This document shows, in pieces, positions 21,980-32,156 of a stretch of 64,000 nt of DNA. How positions within the stretch are numbered: position 1 is the first letter of the stretch; every line of letters begins with the position of its first letter. A program made the position numbers and the translations under genes. Origin of the DNA: Alphaproteobacteria bacterium (GTDB lineage: Bacteria > Pseudomonadota > Alphaproteobacteria > Acetobacterales > Acetobacteraceae); NCBI GenBank assembly GCA_020850755.1, contig JADZEB010000009.1, positions 47,590 through 111,589 of the forward strand. The letters run 5' to 3'. The notes under the pieces were generated by a model. The model did no database searches, had not been told where the DNA came from, and saw only the letters and a program-made list of their open reading frames with translations.

Positions 21980-22774
21980 TCAGGCCGGGCTGCTGCCGCC
22001 CGGATTGCCGTCCGTTCCGCCGCTGTTGCCGGCACTGCTGCGGCGGCGGAAGGCGTCGAGTTGCACCACGGTGGGCTTGGCCGGCTTGTCGGCTTCGCCG
22101 GCGGCATCGGCAGCGGGGCGGTCGGCCGCAGGCTCGGCTTCGGGCTCGGGCGCATCGTGCGGCGCCCCCGCCCCGGAGCGGGCGGCATTGCGCGCGGCCG
22201 GGGTCGGCGGCCTTTGCTCCGCGGCGATCGCCGGGGCCGGGGCGCGCGCGGTGGGCAGGGCGGCGATCGTCGCCCCGGCGTTCTCGATGCCGCCCGCCTT
22301 CTCGATGACGGAGGCCGGCTCGGCCTGGACGGCGGCATCGCCCGCCGACGCGGCCGGTTCGGTTCCGGTTTCGGCCAGGCCGGCCGGGGTGAATTGCAGG
22401 CCGAAGCGCACCGAGGGATCGGCGAACTGGGTCAGCGCGGCGAAGGGCACGTGCAGGGTCGAGGGCACGCCGCCGAAGGACAGCCCGACCTGGAAGCGGT
22501 CGGCGAACACCTTCAGCTCCCAGAACTGGTGCTGCAGGACGATGGTGATCTCCTGCGGGTAGCGGGCGCGGAGATGGTCGGGCATCTGCACGCCCGGATG
22601 GTCGGTGCGGAAGGTGACGTAGAAATGGTGCTCGCCCGGCAGGCCGTGGCGTCCGGCGAACTCCAGCGCCTCGCGCACGACCGCGCGCAGCGCGTCCTCG
22701 ACCATGCGGTCGTAGCGCAGCGCGGGCGCATTGCCGCTGCCCTGGTTGCCGCCTCCCGACTTCGCGTCGGCCAT
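21980..22774 (-). CDS. sspB: SspB-family ClpXP adaptor (alpha type)
   Basis: Adaptor that binds ssrA-tagged polypeptides and delivers them to ClpXP. 264 aa; the conserved peptide-binding domain spans about residues 15-145 with YDRMVEDALRAVVREAL, GEHHFYVTFRTDHPGVQMP, PQEITIVLQHQFWELKV and FQVGLSFGGVPSTLHVPFAALTQFADPSV. The remaining ~120 residues are Ala/Pro/Glu-rich and end in a basic/Ser/Gly tail; in SspB such tails tether ClpX through a short C-terminal motif. ATG 22774 precedes the conserved region; upstream codons lack family sense. The next gene upstream on the same strand is ssrA itself. Confidence 0.92.
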   Translation of the reverse strand: MADAKSGGGNQGSGNAPALRYDRMVEDALRAVVREALEFAGRHGLPGEHHFYVTFRTDHPGVQMPDHLRARYPQEITIVLQHQFWELKVFADRFQVGLSFGGVPSTLHVPFAALTQFADPSVRFGLQFTPAGLAETGTEPAASAGDAAVQAEPASVIEKAGGIENAGATIAALPTARAPAPAIAAEQRPPTPAARNAARSGAGAPHDAPEPEAEPAADRPAADAAGEADKPAKPTVVQLDAFRRRSSAGNSGGTDGNPGGSSPA

Positions 22775-22879
22775 GCCGTCTCTCCCTTCGGCCCCGATCA
22801 GGCGCGTTCCGCGCACGCCCGGCGCACCTTGGCGCCCACCTGGGGTGGCGGTCGCGGCGTCCGGAGCGGGCGGCGGAGT

Positions 22880-22907
22880 GGGGGGCTTCTGTTGCCCGGT
22901 GCCCCCC
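22880..22907 (-). terminator. Hairpin at the 3' end of ssrA
   Basis: Minus strand GGGGGGC (22907-22901), 14-nt loop, GCCCCCC (22886-22880), a perfect 7-bp stem. No T-run follows, so it could be the terminator or a stable 3' structure of the precursor. Confidence 0.5.
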
Positions 22908-23224
22908 GAACCGCGCTTAGGTCAGACTACCTTAAACCCGATACGGGTGTCAGGCAGCCATCGCCGTCGCAGGCGCAACGTTGTCGTTGGCACCTATGAT
23001 ACGGCCCGATAACGGCGGAACCATGCCGGGCGAAGGCAACGCCTTTACCACGCGTGTCGAAGCCTGTGTCGCCCCCATGCCCCGGCCGTGCGGACTGTCC
23101 GTTGCGGAGCCTGCCCGTGGCCGGTGGAAATGGTGGAGGCGCCGGGCACTGCCCCCGGGTCCACGACGCTTATTCCACGCACCCTGTATCGCCATAGTCG
23201 GGTAGAGCTCGCGCCCCGCCCGAC
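22908..23224 (-). ncRNA. ssrA: Transfer-messenger RNA, circularly permuted two-piece form
   Basis: Rescues stalled ribosomes and tags the nascent chain for proteolysis. On the minus strand the acceptor half comes first and ends CGCCTCCACCA (CCA end at 23131), followed by a spacer, then the half starting GGGGGCGACACAGG at 23076. The two halves form a 7-bp acceptor stem (GGGGGCG with CGCCTCC) with discriminator A and a G3-U70 wobble pair, the alanine identity element. The tag frame runs 22991-22953 and encodes ANDNVAPATAMAA followed by TGA (22952-22950). A TATATT box at 23236-23231 suggests a start near 23224; mature ends of the acceptor piece are not exactly determined. Confidence 0.95.
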
Positions 23225-23368
23225 GCAGCGAATATAGGCATTCGCCGCCGCCGCCGCCAGGGCCATGCGCGGCCGATCGCAAGGCTTGCCGCGCGCCTCC
23301 GGCCTGCCCATGATCCGCCCGCCCGGACCGGGGCAGGAGCGGAGTCGCACGTTCGCAAGGATGGGCCA

Positions 23369-24307
23369 ATGGCGTTGACAGCGGAGCAGGAAGCGGAGAT
23401 CGCCCAGGCGCGGGCGCAAAGCGTGCCCACGCGCCGCGCCACCGTGCCGGCGCTGGAGGAAATCCTGTTCGCGGCGATCCCGGTGCTCGACCACGGATTC
23501 ATCCGCGTCATCGACTATATGGGCGACGATGCGGCGGTGGTGCAGGCCGCGCGCGTGAGCTACGGGCGCGGCACCAGGAAGGTCAGCGAGGATGCCGGCC
23601 TGATCCGCTACCTGATGCGCCACCGGCACACCACGCCCTTCGAGATGGCCGAGATCAAGTATCACGTGAAGCTGCCGATCTTCGTCGCCCGGCAGTGGAT
23701 CAGGCACCGCACCGCCAACGTCAACGAATATTCGGCGCGCTATTCGGTGCTCGACCGCGAGTTCTACATCCCGGCACCCGAGCATCTCGCGGCGCAGAGC
23801 GCGATCAACCGTCAGGGCCGCGGCGCGGTGCTGGAGGGGGACGAGGCCGCGCGCGTGCTCGCGCTCCTGCGCGACGATGCCGCCCGCACCTACGACCACT
23901 ATATCGAGATGCTGAACGAGGACGAGGCCGGGCGCGTGCAGGACGAAGGCCGCCAGGGGCTGGCGCGGGAACTGGCGCGCATGAACCTGACGCTCAACAC
24001 CTACACGCAATGGTACTGGAAGACCGACCTGCACAATCTCCTGCACTTCCTCAGCCTGCGCGCCGATGCCCACGCCCAGTACGAGATCCGCGCCTATGCC
24101 GAGGCGATGCTGGAGACCGTGAAGCGCTGGGTGCCGGTCACGCACCAGGCCTTCATGGATTATCGCATGGGGGGCGTGCATCTTTCGGCGCCGGGGCTGG
24201 CGATCCTGCGGCGCATGCTGGCGGGCGAGGCGGTGACGCAGGAAAGCTCGGGCCTGTCCAAGCGCGAATGGCGCGAGCTGATGGACGCGCTCGGCCGTCC
24301 GGGCTGA
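23369..24307 (+). CDS. thyX: Flavin-dependent thymidylate synthase ThyX
   Basis: Makes dTMP from dUMP using FAD, NADPH and methylene-THF. 312 aa; the ThyX motif [15 protein letters not shown] (consensus RHRxxSxNExSxRYS with an Ala replacing the first Ser) lies near residues 112-126, and the dUMP/FAD region includes [10 protein letters not shown] and [18 protein letters not shown]. The downstream [16 protein letters not shown] is also typical. ATG 23369 has AAGG about 10 nt upstream. Divergent from ssrA. No thyA is seen in the window. Confidence 0.96.
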   Translation: MALTAEQEAEIAQARAQSVPTRRATVPALEEILFAAIPVLDHGFIRVIDYMGDDAAVVQAARVSYGRGTRKVSEDAGLIRYLMRHRHTTPFEMAEIKYHVKLPIFVARQWIRHRTANVNEYSARYSVLDREFYIPAPEHLAAQSAINRQGRGAVLEGDEAARVLALLRDDAARTYDHYIEMLNEDEAGRVQDEGRQGLARELARMNLTLNTYTQWYWKTDLHNLLHFLSLRADAHAQYEIRAYAEAMLETVKRWVPVTHQAFMDYRMGGVHLSAPGLAILRRMLAGEAVTQESSGLSKREWRELMDALGRPG

Positions 24308-24512
24308 GCCGGAGCCCCCGCCGGGGCGGATCGCGCAAAGATCACAGTCATGTTGGTTGCAGGCTGCCAGAGCGGGCGCCTAGCCTAGGTGCCGCGCTGC
24401 CCGCCCGGCGGCCCGCTTATGATGCCCGCTTATGATGCCCGGCCCATGACGCCCCGCCCACGACGCCACACCCGATCGGCCGGCGGCGCCAGCCGGCCCC
24501 GAGGAGACAGTG

Positions 24513-25106
24513 ATGGACCGTCCCCGCCATTCCTCCCGCCATGGCCGGCGGGGCGCGGCCCGCGCGCCGCTTCTGGCGCTGGCGGCGCTCGGCCTTCCGG
24601 TGCTGCTCGGCGGATGCGCCGTGGCCTCGGCCGGGGCGAGTGTTGCCGGCGCGGCGGTCGATCTCGGCGTCGGTGCGGCGCGGCTGACCGGGCGCGCCGT
24701 GGGCGCGGCGGTCGATGCCGTGACACCCGACGCGCCCGCGGCCGATGCGCCAGCGGCCGACGCGCCCGGCGCCGAGGCGGCCACGCCGGCGCCGCCCCGG
24801 GCAACGGGACCTGCCCCGGCCACGGCCCAGCTTGCGCCACCGGCAGGCATGGCGGCTGGCACCTCGGTTCCGGGCGCCTTCCCGACCTGGCAGCCGGCGC
24901 AGCGGCCGACGGGCTCGGGTTCGGCCGCCGGTTTCGGCAGCCGCGCCCCCTCGCCGCGCGGCGAGACCGTCCAGCCCTTCGAGCCGATCGTGCCCGATCC
25001 CGCGTCCGCATCGCGCCATCTCGGCGACCAGTCCTCGCCGAGCCAGTCCGGATTCGACCCGATGCCGGGCGGGCGGGTCTGGCTGCCTTCGGACGCGCGG
25101 CGCTAG
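24513..25106 (+). CDS. Putative lipoprotein, Ala/Pro-rich
   Basis: 197 aa. A basic N-terminus and hydrophobic segment end in the lipobox VLLGGC, placing the lipidated cysteine at residue 35. The segment after it (ASAGASVAGAAVDLGVGAARLTGRAVGAAVDAV) looks like an amphipathic or glycine-zipper-type stretch; the rest is low-complexity Pro/Ala/Ser. No domain recognised. ATG 24513 is favoured over the overlapping GTG 24510 because GAGGAG at 24501-24506 is spaced 6 nt from it. A short 13-bp direct repeat (CCCGCTTATGATG, twice from 24412) lies upstream. Confidence 0.7.
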   Translation: MDRPRHSSRHGRRGAARAPLLALAALGLPVLLGGCAVASAGASVAGAAVDLGVGAARLTGRAVGAAVDAVTPDAPAADAPAADAPGAEAATPAPPRATGPAPATAQLAPPAGMAAGTSVPGAFPTWQPAQRPTGSGSAAGFGSRAPSPRGETVQPFEPIVPDPASASRHLGDQSSPSQSGFDPMPGGRVWLPSDARR

Positions 25107-25263
25107 AGGTGTCGGAACGGACCTGGCTGCCTTGCAGGGCAGCGACCAGCGTCACGCCATGCGGCCCGGCCGGACGGCGCTCCGGGACCGGTTCCGTCGC
25201 GGCCGTGGCGCCGAGCGCTTCTGCCCCGTCCGGCCCGGTGCAGAGGACGGCCGCGGCGGGCGG

Positions 25264-26550
<1,287 letters not shown>

Positions 26551-26736
26551 CGCTTGAAAACTCCCCCGAATTGGACAATATGCCGGCCACCGCTGCCGGT
26601 CTTGCGACCGGCGGCCAAGCCGGGCTGCCGGCGGATCGATGCCAGCCGCCCAGGTCAGGCCGGAATATGGGCCGCTCTGGGCGACACGCCAACGCGGCAC
26701 GGGCCGCGATAGCGAAAAAAGGGAAGCAACAAGCCG

Positions 26737-27930
26737 ATGCCTTGGACGAACAATACCGGCGGCGGCCCCTGGAGCGGGGGCAACCGGCCGGGTGGCCCCT
26801 GGGGCCAGAGCGGCGGCCCGGGCCTGCCGCAGGGACCTGACCTCGAAGCGTTGCTGCGCAAGGCGCAGGAAGGGGTCAAGCGCGTGCTGCCAGGTGGCAT
26901 GGGCAGCGGCAAGGCGCTTGGCTTCATCGCCGCGGGCCTGGTCGGTCTGTGGCTCCTGTCGGGCTTCTACAATGTCCGCGAAGGCCAGGCCGGCGTGGTG
27001 CTGCGCTTCGGCGAGTTCGTGAAGATGACGCCGCCGGGCCTGAACTATGCCCTGCCGGCGCCGATCGATCGCGTCATCCTCGCCCCGGTCGAGCAGCGCA
27101 ACCAGATCGAGATCGGCTTCTCGACCTCGCCCGCGGCACGCGCGCGCACCGCCCGCGGCGCCGACGTGATCGAGGAAAGCCTGATGCTGACGGGCGATGA
27201 GAACATCATCGACATCGACTTCCTGGTGGTGTGGAAGATCAACAACCAGCAGGTCGAGCAGTTCCTGTTCAACATCCGCAATCCCGAAGGCACGGTGAAG
27301 TCGGCCGCGGAAAGCGCGATGCGCGAGGTGATCGGCCGCACGCCGCTCCAGCCGGCGCTGACCGAAGCGCGCGCCAACGTCGAGCAGGACGTGCTGCGCC
27401 GCACCCAGGAGATCCTGGACCAGTATCGCGCCGGCATCCAGATCATCCAGATCCAGCTGCAGAAGGTGGACCCGCCGGCGGCGGTGATCGACGCCTTCCG
27501 CGACGTGCAGCGCGCCAATGCCGACCGCGAACGCACCCGCAACGAGGCGGAAAGCTTCCGCAACGACATCATCCCCCGCGCCCGCGGCGAGGCCGAGCGT
27601 CTGGTGCAGGAGGCCGAAGCCTTCCGCGAAGGCCAGGTCGCCCGCGCCACCGGTGAGTCGCAGCGCTTCGTCTCGGTCTACAACGCCTATCGCCAGGCCG
27701 AGGACGTGACCAAGATCCGCATGTATCTGGAGACCATGGAGGACATACTGAAGAGCAGCGGCATGATCGTCGTCGACGAGCGGCTGCAGGGCGTGGTGCC
27801 CTTCCTCAACGTGCCCGGCGTGCCGGCGCGCACCACGGTCCCGGCGCCCGGCACGGCCGGCGGCGCCGCGGTCGGCGCGGCCACCATCCCCGGCATCGGT
27901 GCCAACCCCCGTAGCGGAGCCCAGCGATGA
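26737..27930 (+). CDS. hflK: HflK, FtsH protease modulator subunit
   Basis: SPFH/prohibitin-like membrane protein that with HflC forms a large periplasmic cage around FtsH. 397 aa: a Gly/Pro-rich cytoplasmic N-terminus, one membrane segment (GFIAAGLVGLWLLSGFY, about residues 67-83), the band-7 domain (EGQAGVVLRFGEFVKMTPPGLNYALPAPID onward) and a long charged helix with QRANADRERTRNEAESFRND. Ribosome-binding AAGGGAAG lies before the ATG. Stop overlaps the hflC start. Confidence 0.95.
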   Translation: MPWTNNTGGGPWSGGNRPGGPWGQSGGPGLPQGPDLEALLRKAQEGVKRVLPGGMGSGKALGFIAAGLVGLWLLSGFYNVREGQAGVVLRFGEFVKMTPPGLNYALPAPIDRVILAPVEQRNQIEIGFSTSPAARARTARGADVIEESLMLTGDENIIDIDFLVVWKINNQQVEQFLFNIRNPEGTVKSAAESAMREVIGRTPLQPALTEARANVEQDVLRRTQEILDQYRAGIQIIQIQLQKVDPPAAVIDAFRDVQRANADRERTRNEAESFRNDIIPRARGEAERLVQEAEAFREGQVARATGESQRFVSVYNAYRQAEDVTKIRMYLETMEDILKSSGMIVVDERLQGVVPFLNVPGVPARTTVPAPGTAGGAAVGAATIPGIGANPRSGAQR

Positions 27931-28859
27931 GCTCGAAAGCCCTTATCGGCGGCGCCATCGGCGCGGCGGTGGCGGCCGTTCTCGCCTATTCCTCCCTGTT
28001 CCAGGTGCAGCAGACCGAGCAGACCCTGGTCTTCCAGTTCGGCCAGTTTGTCCGCAATGTCGATCGCCCCGGCCTGCACGCCAAGCTGCCCTTCGTGCAG
28101 ACCATCGTCCCGCTCGACAAGCGCCTGCTTGATTTCGAGCGCCCGGGCGAGGAGGTGATCCTGGGCGACCAGCGCCGGCTGATCGTCGACACCTTCACCC
28201 GCTATCGTATTGCCGACCCGCTGCGCTTCTACCAGTCGGTGGTGGTGGCGCGTGCCACCTCGGACGTCGAGCGGGCGACGCGCGACCTGCTGTCGGGCCT
28301 CGTCTCCTCGTCCTTGCGCCGCGTGCTGGGCAACGAGCCGCTCCTGTCGGTGCTGTCGGCCGACCGTACGCGGATCATGTCCGAGATCCACCGCATGGTC
28401 GACGAGGAAGCCCGCCGCTTCGGCCTTCGGGTCGAGGATGTGCGCATTCGCCGCGCCGACCTGCCGGAAGAGAACTTCCAGGCGATCTTGCAGCGGATGC
28501 AGACCGAGCGCGAACGCGTCGCGCGCGAGGCACGATCCGAAGGTGCCGAGGTCGGCCAGCGCATCCGCGCGGCCGCCGAACGCGAGCGCACCGTGCTTCT
28601 GGCCGAGGCGCAGGCGCGCGCCGATGCGATCCGCGGCCAAGGCGAGCAGGAGGCGATCCGCATCTACGCCGAGGCGTTCAACCGCGACCGCGAGTTCTTC
28701 GCCTTCTGGCGCACGATGCAGGCCTATCGCGAGGCGTTCGGCGATGGCGGGGCGCGGATGATCCTCTCGCCGGACAGCGAGTTCTTCCGCTTCTTCCGCA
28801 ACCTGCCGGGTGCGCCGCCGCGCGAGAACCGCCCGGCACCGCCTGCCCCCGCGCGCTGA
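27927..28859 (+). CDS. hflC: HflC, FtsH protease modulator subunit
   Basis: Partner of HflK, 310 aa. N-terminal membrane anchor (ALIGGAIGAAVAAVLAYSSLFQVQ), band-7 domain with QTLVFQFGQFVRNVDRPGLHAKLPFVQ and the HflC-typical LLDFERPGEEVILGDQRRLIVDTFTRYRI, then a long helix with AQARADAIRGQGEQEAIRIYAEAFNRDREFFAFWRTMQAY. Translationally coupled to hflK by ATGA overlap. Confidence 0.96.
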   Translation: MSSKALIGGAIGAAVAAVLAYSSLFQVQQTEQTLVFQFGQFVRNVDRPGLHAKLPFVQTIVPLDKRLLDFERPGEEVILGDQRRLIVDTFTRYRIADPLRFYQSVVVARATSDVERATRDLLSGLVSSSLRRVLGNEPLLSVLSADRTRIMSEIHRMVDEEARRFGLRVEDVRIRRADLPEENFQAILQRMQTERERVAREARSEGAEVGQRIRAAAERERTVLLAEAQARADAIRGQGEQEAIRIYAEAFNRDREFFAFWRTMQAYREAFGDGGARMILSPDSEFFRFFRNLPGAPPRENRPAPPAPAR

Positions 28860-28884
28860 ACGGGCAGGACCAGGACGCACGGAT

Positions 28885-28914
28885 GCGGGGCGATCGGGTA
28901 GCCGGTCGCCCCGC
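28885..28914 (+). terminator. Hairpin terminator after hflC
   Basis: GCGGGGCGA (28885-28893) pairs perfectly with TCGCCCCGC (28906-28914) around a 12-nt loop, followed by a weak T-rich stretch (TTCGCGTTCT). Located 25 nt after the hflC stop. Confidence 0.6.
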
Positions 28915-29030
28915 TTCGCGTTCTGCGTCCGGCCCTGGATCGTGCGCCGCGCGACCGGCACGCGACGCGACACCCGGTTGGCCCCCGGTTGCGCCTTGAC
29001 GCTTGACCGCCCGCCGCAGAGGCGCCCGCC

Positions 29031-29225
29031 ATGTCCGTCTCCGACCTGATCCTCGCCCTGGGCCTGCTGCTGGCGGTCGAGGGGCTGCTCTACGCCGCCT
29101 TTCCGGGCCTGATGCGCCGCGCGATCGCCCAGGCACTGCTGATGCCGCCCGATGCCTTGCGCATCGGCGGGCTGATCGCGGCGATCATTGGTGTCGGGCT
29201 GGTCTGGTTCGTGCGCGGCGGCTGA
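29031..29225 (+). CDS. Small DUF2065 membrane protein
   Basis: 64 aa with two hydrophobic helices (SDLILALGLLLAVEGLLYAAFPGLM and IGGLIAAIIGVGLVWFVRGG), the typical layout of DUF2065 (YjeT-like) proteins, which commonly lie next to hflKC. Function unknown. It is separated from hflC by a terminator-like hairpin. Its TGA stop (29223-29225) lies inside the first unit of a 13-bp tandem repeat. Confidence 0.85.
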   Translation: MSVSDLILALGLLLAVEGLLYAAFPGLMRRAIAQALLMPPDALRIGGLIAAIIGVGLVWFVRGG

Positions 29226-29273
29226 ACATGGCGGCTGAACATGGCGGCGGAGCATGGCGGCGGAGCATGGCGG
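29222..29273. repeat. Tandem repeat, 4 x 13 bp, containing a stop codon
   Basis: Two copies of CTGAACATGGCGG followed by two of CGGAGCATGGCGG, head to tail. The first copy contains the stop codon of the DUF2065 gene. Confidence 0.9.
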
Positions 29274-29501
29274 CTGGCCGTGCGGGCGCGGCTCGGCGTT
29301 CACACTGTCGTGAGAAGTGTTTCGCCGCCCGCCATGGTCACAGTCCGATACACTCGGCAATGCAGGCGACCATTGACGGTGCTTGGAGCCAAGGCCACAT
29401 CGCGCGCATAATCCGGCTGCGCGCCCGCCCGGCAACGAGCCCGCCGCGGCCGATTCCCGGCCCTCGTTCCGCGATGGCCTGAACCGACGAAGGACATTCC
29501 C

Positions 29502-31034
29502 ATGACCAATTCCTTGCTGCGCAAGGCTGTTCTCGTCGCAGCCGCGTTCCTGGTTCTGCTCACGCCGCTTGCGCCGCTGCCGCTGGTGCCGGCCCAGGCC
29601 CAGGCCCAGCCGCGCGGCGCGCCCGACAGCTTCGCCGACCTGGCCGAGCGCTTGCTGCCGGCCGTGGTCAACATCTCGACCAGCCAGAATGTCCGCGGCC
29701 GCGATCGCCAGGCGCCCGACATGCCGCAATTCCCGCCCGGCTCCCCGTTCGAGGAGTTCTTCCGCGACTTCTTCGACCGCAACCGGCCCGGCAACCGCGC
29801 CGAGCCGCAGCAGCCGCAGCGCCCACGCCGCGCCCAGTCGCTCGGCTCGGGCTTCGTCATCGACGCCTCGGGCCTGGTGGTGACCAACAACCACGTCATC
29901 GACGGCGCCGACGAGATCAACGTCATCCTGTCCGACAACACGACGCTGCGCGCCGAGCTGGTCGGGCGCGACCAGCGCACCGACCTCGCGCTCCTGCGTG
30001 TGCGCACCGACCGCCAGCTCACCGCCGTGCGCTTCGGCAATTCCGACCGTTCGCGCGTGGGCGACTGGGTGCTGGCGATCGGCAACCCCTTCGGCCTTGG
30101 CGGCTCGGTCACCGCCGGCATCATCTCGGCGCGCGGGCGTGACATCCGCCAGGGCCCGTATGACGACTTCCTGCAGACCGACGCCGCCATCAACCGCGGC
30201 AATTCGGGCGGTCCCTTGTTCAACATGGCCGGCGAGGTGATCGGCATCAACACCGCCATCTTCTCGCCCACCGGCGGGTCGATCGGCATCGGTTTCGCGA
30301 TTGCCTCGAACCTCGCGCAGACGGTCATCGCGCAGCTGCAGGAGTTCGGCCGCACCCGGCGCGGCTGGCTCGGCGTGCGCATCCAGGGCGTCACCGACGA
30401 GATCGCCGAGAGCATCGGCCTGCGCGAGGCGCGCGGGGCGATGGTCGCCTCGGTGCAGGAGGGCGGGCCCGCCGATCGCGCGCGCATCCAGGCGGGCGAC
30501 GTGATCCTGCGCTTCGGCGAGACCGACATCCGCGAGATGCGCACCCTGCCGCGCGCGGTGGCGGAAACCGCTGTCGGCCGCCAGGTGCCGGTGATCGTCT
30601 GGCGCGACGGGCGCGAGCGTACGCTCAGCGTCACCATCGCCGAGTTGCAGGACGAGCAGGCGGCGGCCACGCCCGGGCGCGGGACCGAGCGCACGCCGGC
30701 GGTGCGCCCCTCCGAGATCGCCGGGCTTGGCATCACCGTCGCCGGCATCACGCCCGAACTGCGCGAGCGCTTCCAGCTGGCCGAGAACCAGCGCGGCGTG
30801 GTGATCACCGACGTGGCGCCGAGCGGCAGCGCGGCCGAGCGCGTGCGCCCGGGCGATGTCATTCTGGAGGTGGCGCAGGAGCCGGTGGCCACCCCGGCCG
30901 AGGTCACCGAGAAGGTCGAACGCGCGCGCCGCGCCGGCCGGCGCAACGTGCTGATGCTGGTGGAAGGCCAGGCCGGGCTGCGCTGGGTGCCCTTCGCCAT
31001 CGGCTCGGCGCGGGATGGCGGCAGCCGCAACTGA
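29502..31034 (+). CDS. degP: DegP/HtrA-type periplasmic serine protease (Do family)
   Basis: Periplasmic protease/chaperone for misfolded envelope proteins. 510 aa: signal peptide (AAAFLVLLTPLAPLPLVPAQAQAQ), catalytic triad in NNHVIDG (His), DLALLRV (Asp) and INRGNSGGPLFN (Ser), then two PDZ domains (ITDEIAESIGLREARGAMVAS and GITPELRERFQLAENQRGVVI regions). Often follows hflKC in alphaproteobacteria. The symbol is by family; DegQ or MucD-like roles are equally possible. Confidence 0.93.
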   Translation: MTNSLLRKAVLVAAAFLVLLTPLAPLPLVPAQAQAQPRGAPDSFADLAERLLPAVVNISTSQNVRGRDRQAPDMPQFPPGSPFEEFFRDFFDRNRPGNRAEPQQPQRPRRAQSLGSGFVIDASGLVVTNNHVIDGADEINVILSDNTTLRAELVGRDQRTDLALLRVRTDRQLTAVRFGNSDRSRVGDWVLAIGNPFGLGGSVTAGIISARGRDIRQGPYDDFLQTDAAINRGNSGGPLFNMAGEVIGINTAIFSPTGGSIGIGFAIASNLAQTVIAQLQEFGRTRRGWLGVRIQGVTDEIAESIGLREARGAMVASVQEGGPADRARIQAGDVILRFGETDIREMRTLPRAVAETAVGRQVPVIVWRDGRERTLSVTIAELQDEQAAATPGRGTERTPAVRPSEIAGLGITVAGITPELRERFQLAENQRGVVITDVAPSGSAAERVRPGDVILEVAQEPVATPAEVTEKVERARRAGRRNVLMLVEGQAGLRWVPFAIGSARDGGSRN

Positions 31035-31128
31035 AGCACGGCCCCGCGCGCTCGCGCGCGGATCGCAAGGCAGCGCGGCCTTCCTCCCGGCAGGGCAGGG
31101 GGCCGCGCACTTGCGGCCCGCCGGGCCT

Positions 31129-32043
31129 TCAGGCGCCGACGAATTCCTCGGCGCGGTAGCCTTGCGCGAACAGAAGCGCGGTCAGGTCGCCATGATTGAC
31201 CCGCACCTGGCTGGCCGCCGCGACCGAGGGCTTGGCACGGAAGGCGACGCCAAGCCCCGCCGCCTGGAGCATCGGCAGGTCGTTGGCGCCATCGCCCACC
31301 GCGCAGGCCGCGGAAAGCGGCAGGCCGCGCTCGGCGGCGAAGTGCGTCAGCGCCGCAAGCTTGGCGTCCTTGTCCAGGATCGGCTCGGCCACGCGCCCGA
31401 CCAGATGCCCGTCCTCGACCAGCAGATCGTTGGCCTGGTCGGTGTCGAAGCCGACCAGCGTGCGCACGCGCGCGGTGAAGAAGCGGAACCCGCCCGAAAC
31501 CAGCGCGCAATAGGCGCCGTTCGCGCGCATGGTGCCGACCAGCGCCTTGGCGCCGGGCATCAGGGCGATGCGCGCCCAGGTTTCCTCCAGCGCCGCGGCG
31601 GGCAGGCCCTTGAGCATCGCCACGCGCTCGCGCAGCGCGCCGGCGAAATCGAGCTCGCCATTCATCGCGCGTGCCGTGATGGCGGCGATGACATCCTTGA
31701 TGCCGGCGAAATCGGCCAGCTCGTCCAGCGTCTCGCCGGTGACGATCGTGCTGTCCATGTCGGCGACCAGGAGGCGCTTGCGCCGCCCCTCGGCGCGCTG
31801 GGCGATGATGTCGAAGGGCGCAGCGGGGCCGAGCGCGTGGCGCAGGGCGGCGTCGGCCTGGTCGGGGCCGATCTCGCCGAAGGCGATGTCGGCGGCGCGG
31901 GCGGGCGCGAGCCAGTCCGGGCGCGCGGTCTCGGCGCCAAGGGCGCGGAGCGCGGCGCGGGCCTGGGCCAGCACGGCATCGGTAAGCGCGGGCCCCTCGG
32001 GCGCGGCGATCATGGTCAGGCGGAAGGGCAGGCTGTTCGGCAT
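31129..32043 (-). CDS. serB: Phosphoserine phosphatase
   Basis: HAD-family phosphatase for the last step of serine synthesis. 304 aa; motif I DMDSTIV (nucleophile Asp), motif II SGGFRFFT and motif III with KLAALTHFAAERGL and GDGANDLPML are intact. The N-terminal ~75 residues form the regulatory domain typical of bacterial SerB. ATG 32043 chosen because the longer frame upstream translates a tandem repeat (APLARAPLARAPLA). Divergent from miaA across that repeat; convergent with degP. Confidence 0.94.
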   Translation of the reverse strand: MPNSLPFRLTMIAAPEGPALTDAVLAQARAALRALGAETARPDWLAPARAADIAFGEIGPDQADAALRHALGPAAPFDIIAQRAEGRRKRLLVADMDSTIVTGETLDELADFAGIKDVIAAITARAMNGELDFAGALRERVAMLKGLPAAALEETWARIALMPGAKALVGTMRANGAYCALVSGGFRFFTARVRTLVGFDTDQANDLLVEDGHLVGRVAEPILDKDAKLAALTHFAAERGLPLSAACAVGDGANDLPMLQAAGLGVAFRAKPSVAAASQVRVNHGDLTALLFAQGYRAEEFVGA

Positions 32044-32075
32044 GGCGCGCGCACCATGCCCGCGGGCCGGCGCGT

Positions 32076-32147
32076 ATGCAAGCGGCGCCCATGCAAGCGG
32101 GGCGCGTGCAAGCGGGGCGCGTGCAAGCGGGGCGCGCAAGCGGGCAG
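32076..32147. repeat. Degenerate tandem repeat, 15-bp unit, between serB and miaA
   Basis: Unit GTGCAAGCGGGGCGC in three near-perfect copies (32091-32135) flanked by diverged copies. It occupies the whole divergent promoter region, ending 9 nt before the miaA start codon. Confidence 0.88.
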
Positions 32148-32156
32148 GGGGCGGCG

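Noticed and set aside
22950..23369. A 139-codon minus-strand frame ending ANDNVAPATAMAA
   Set aside because: Only the tag is translated, by tmRNA resumption; the rest of the frame is structured tmRNA and promoter.
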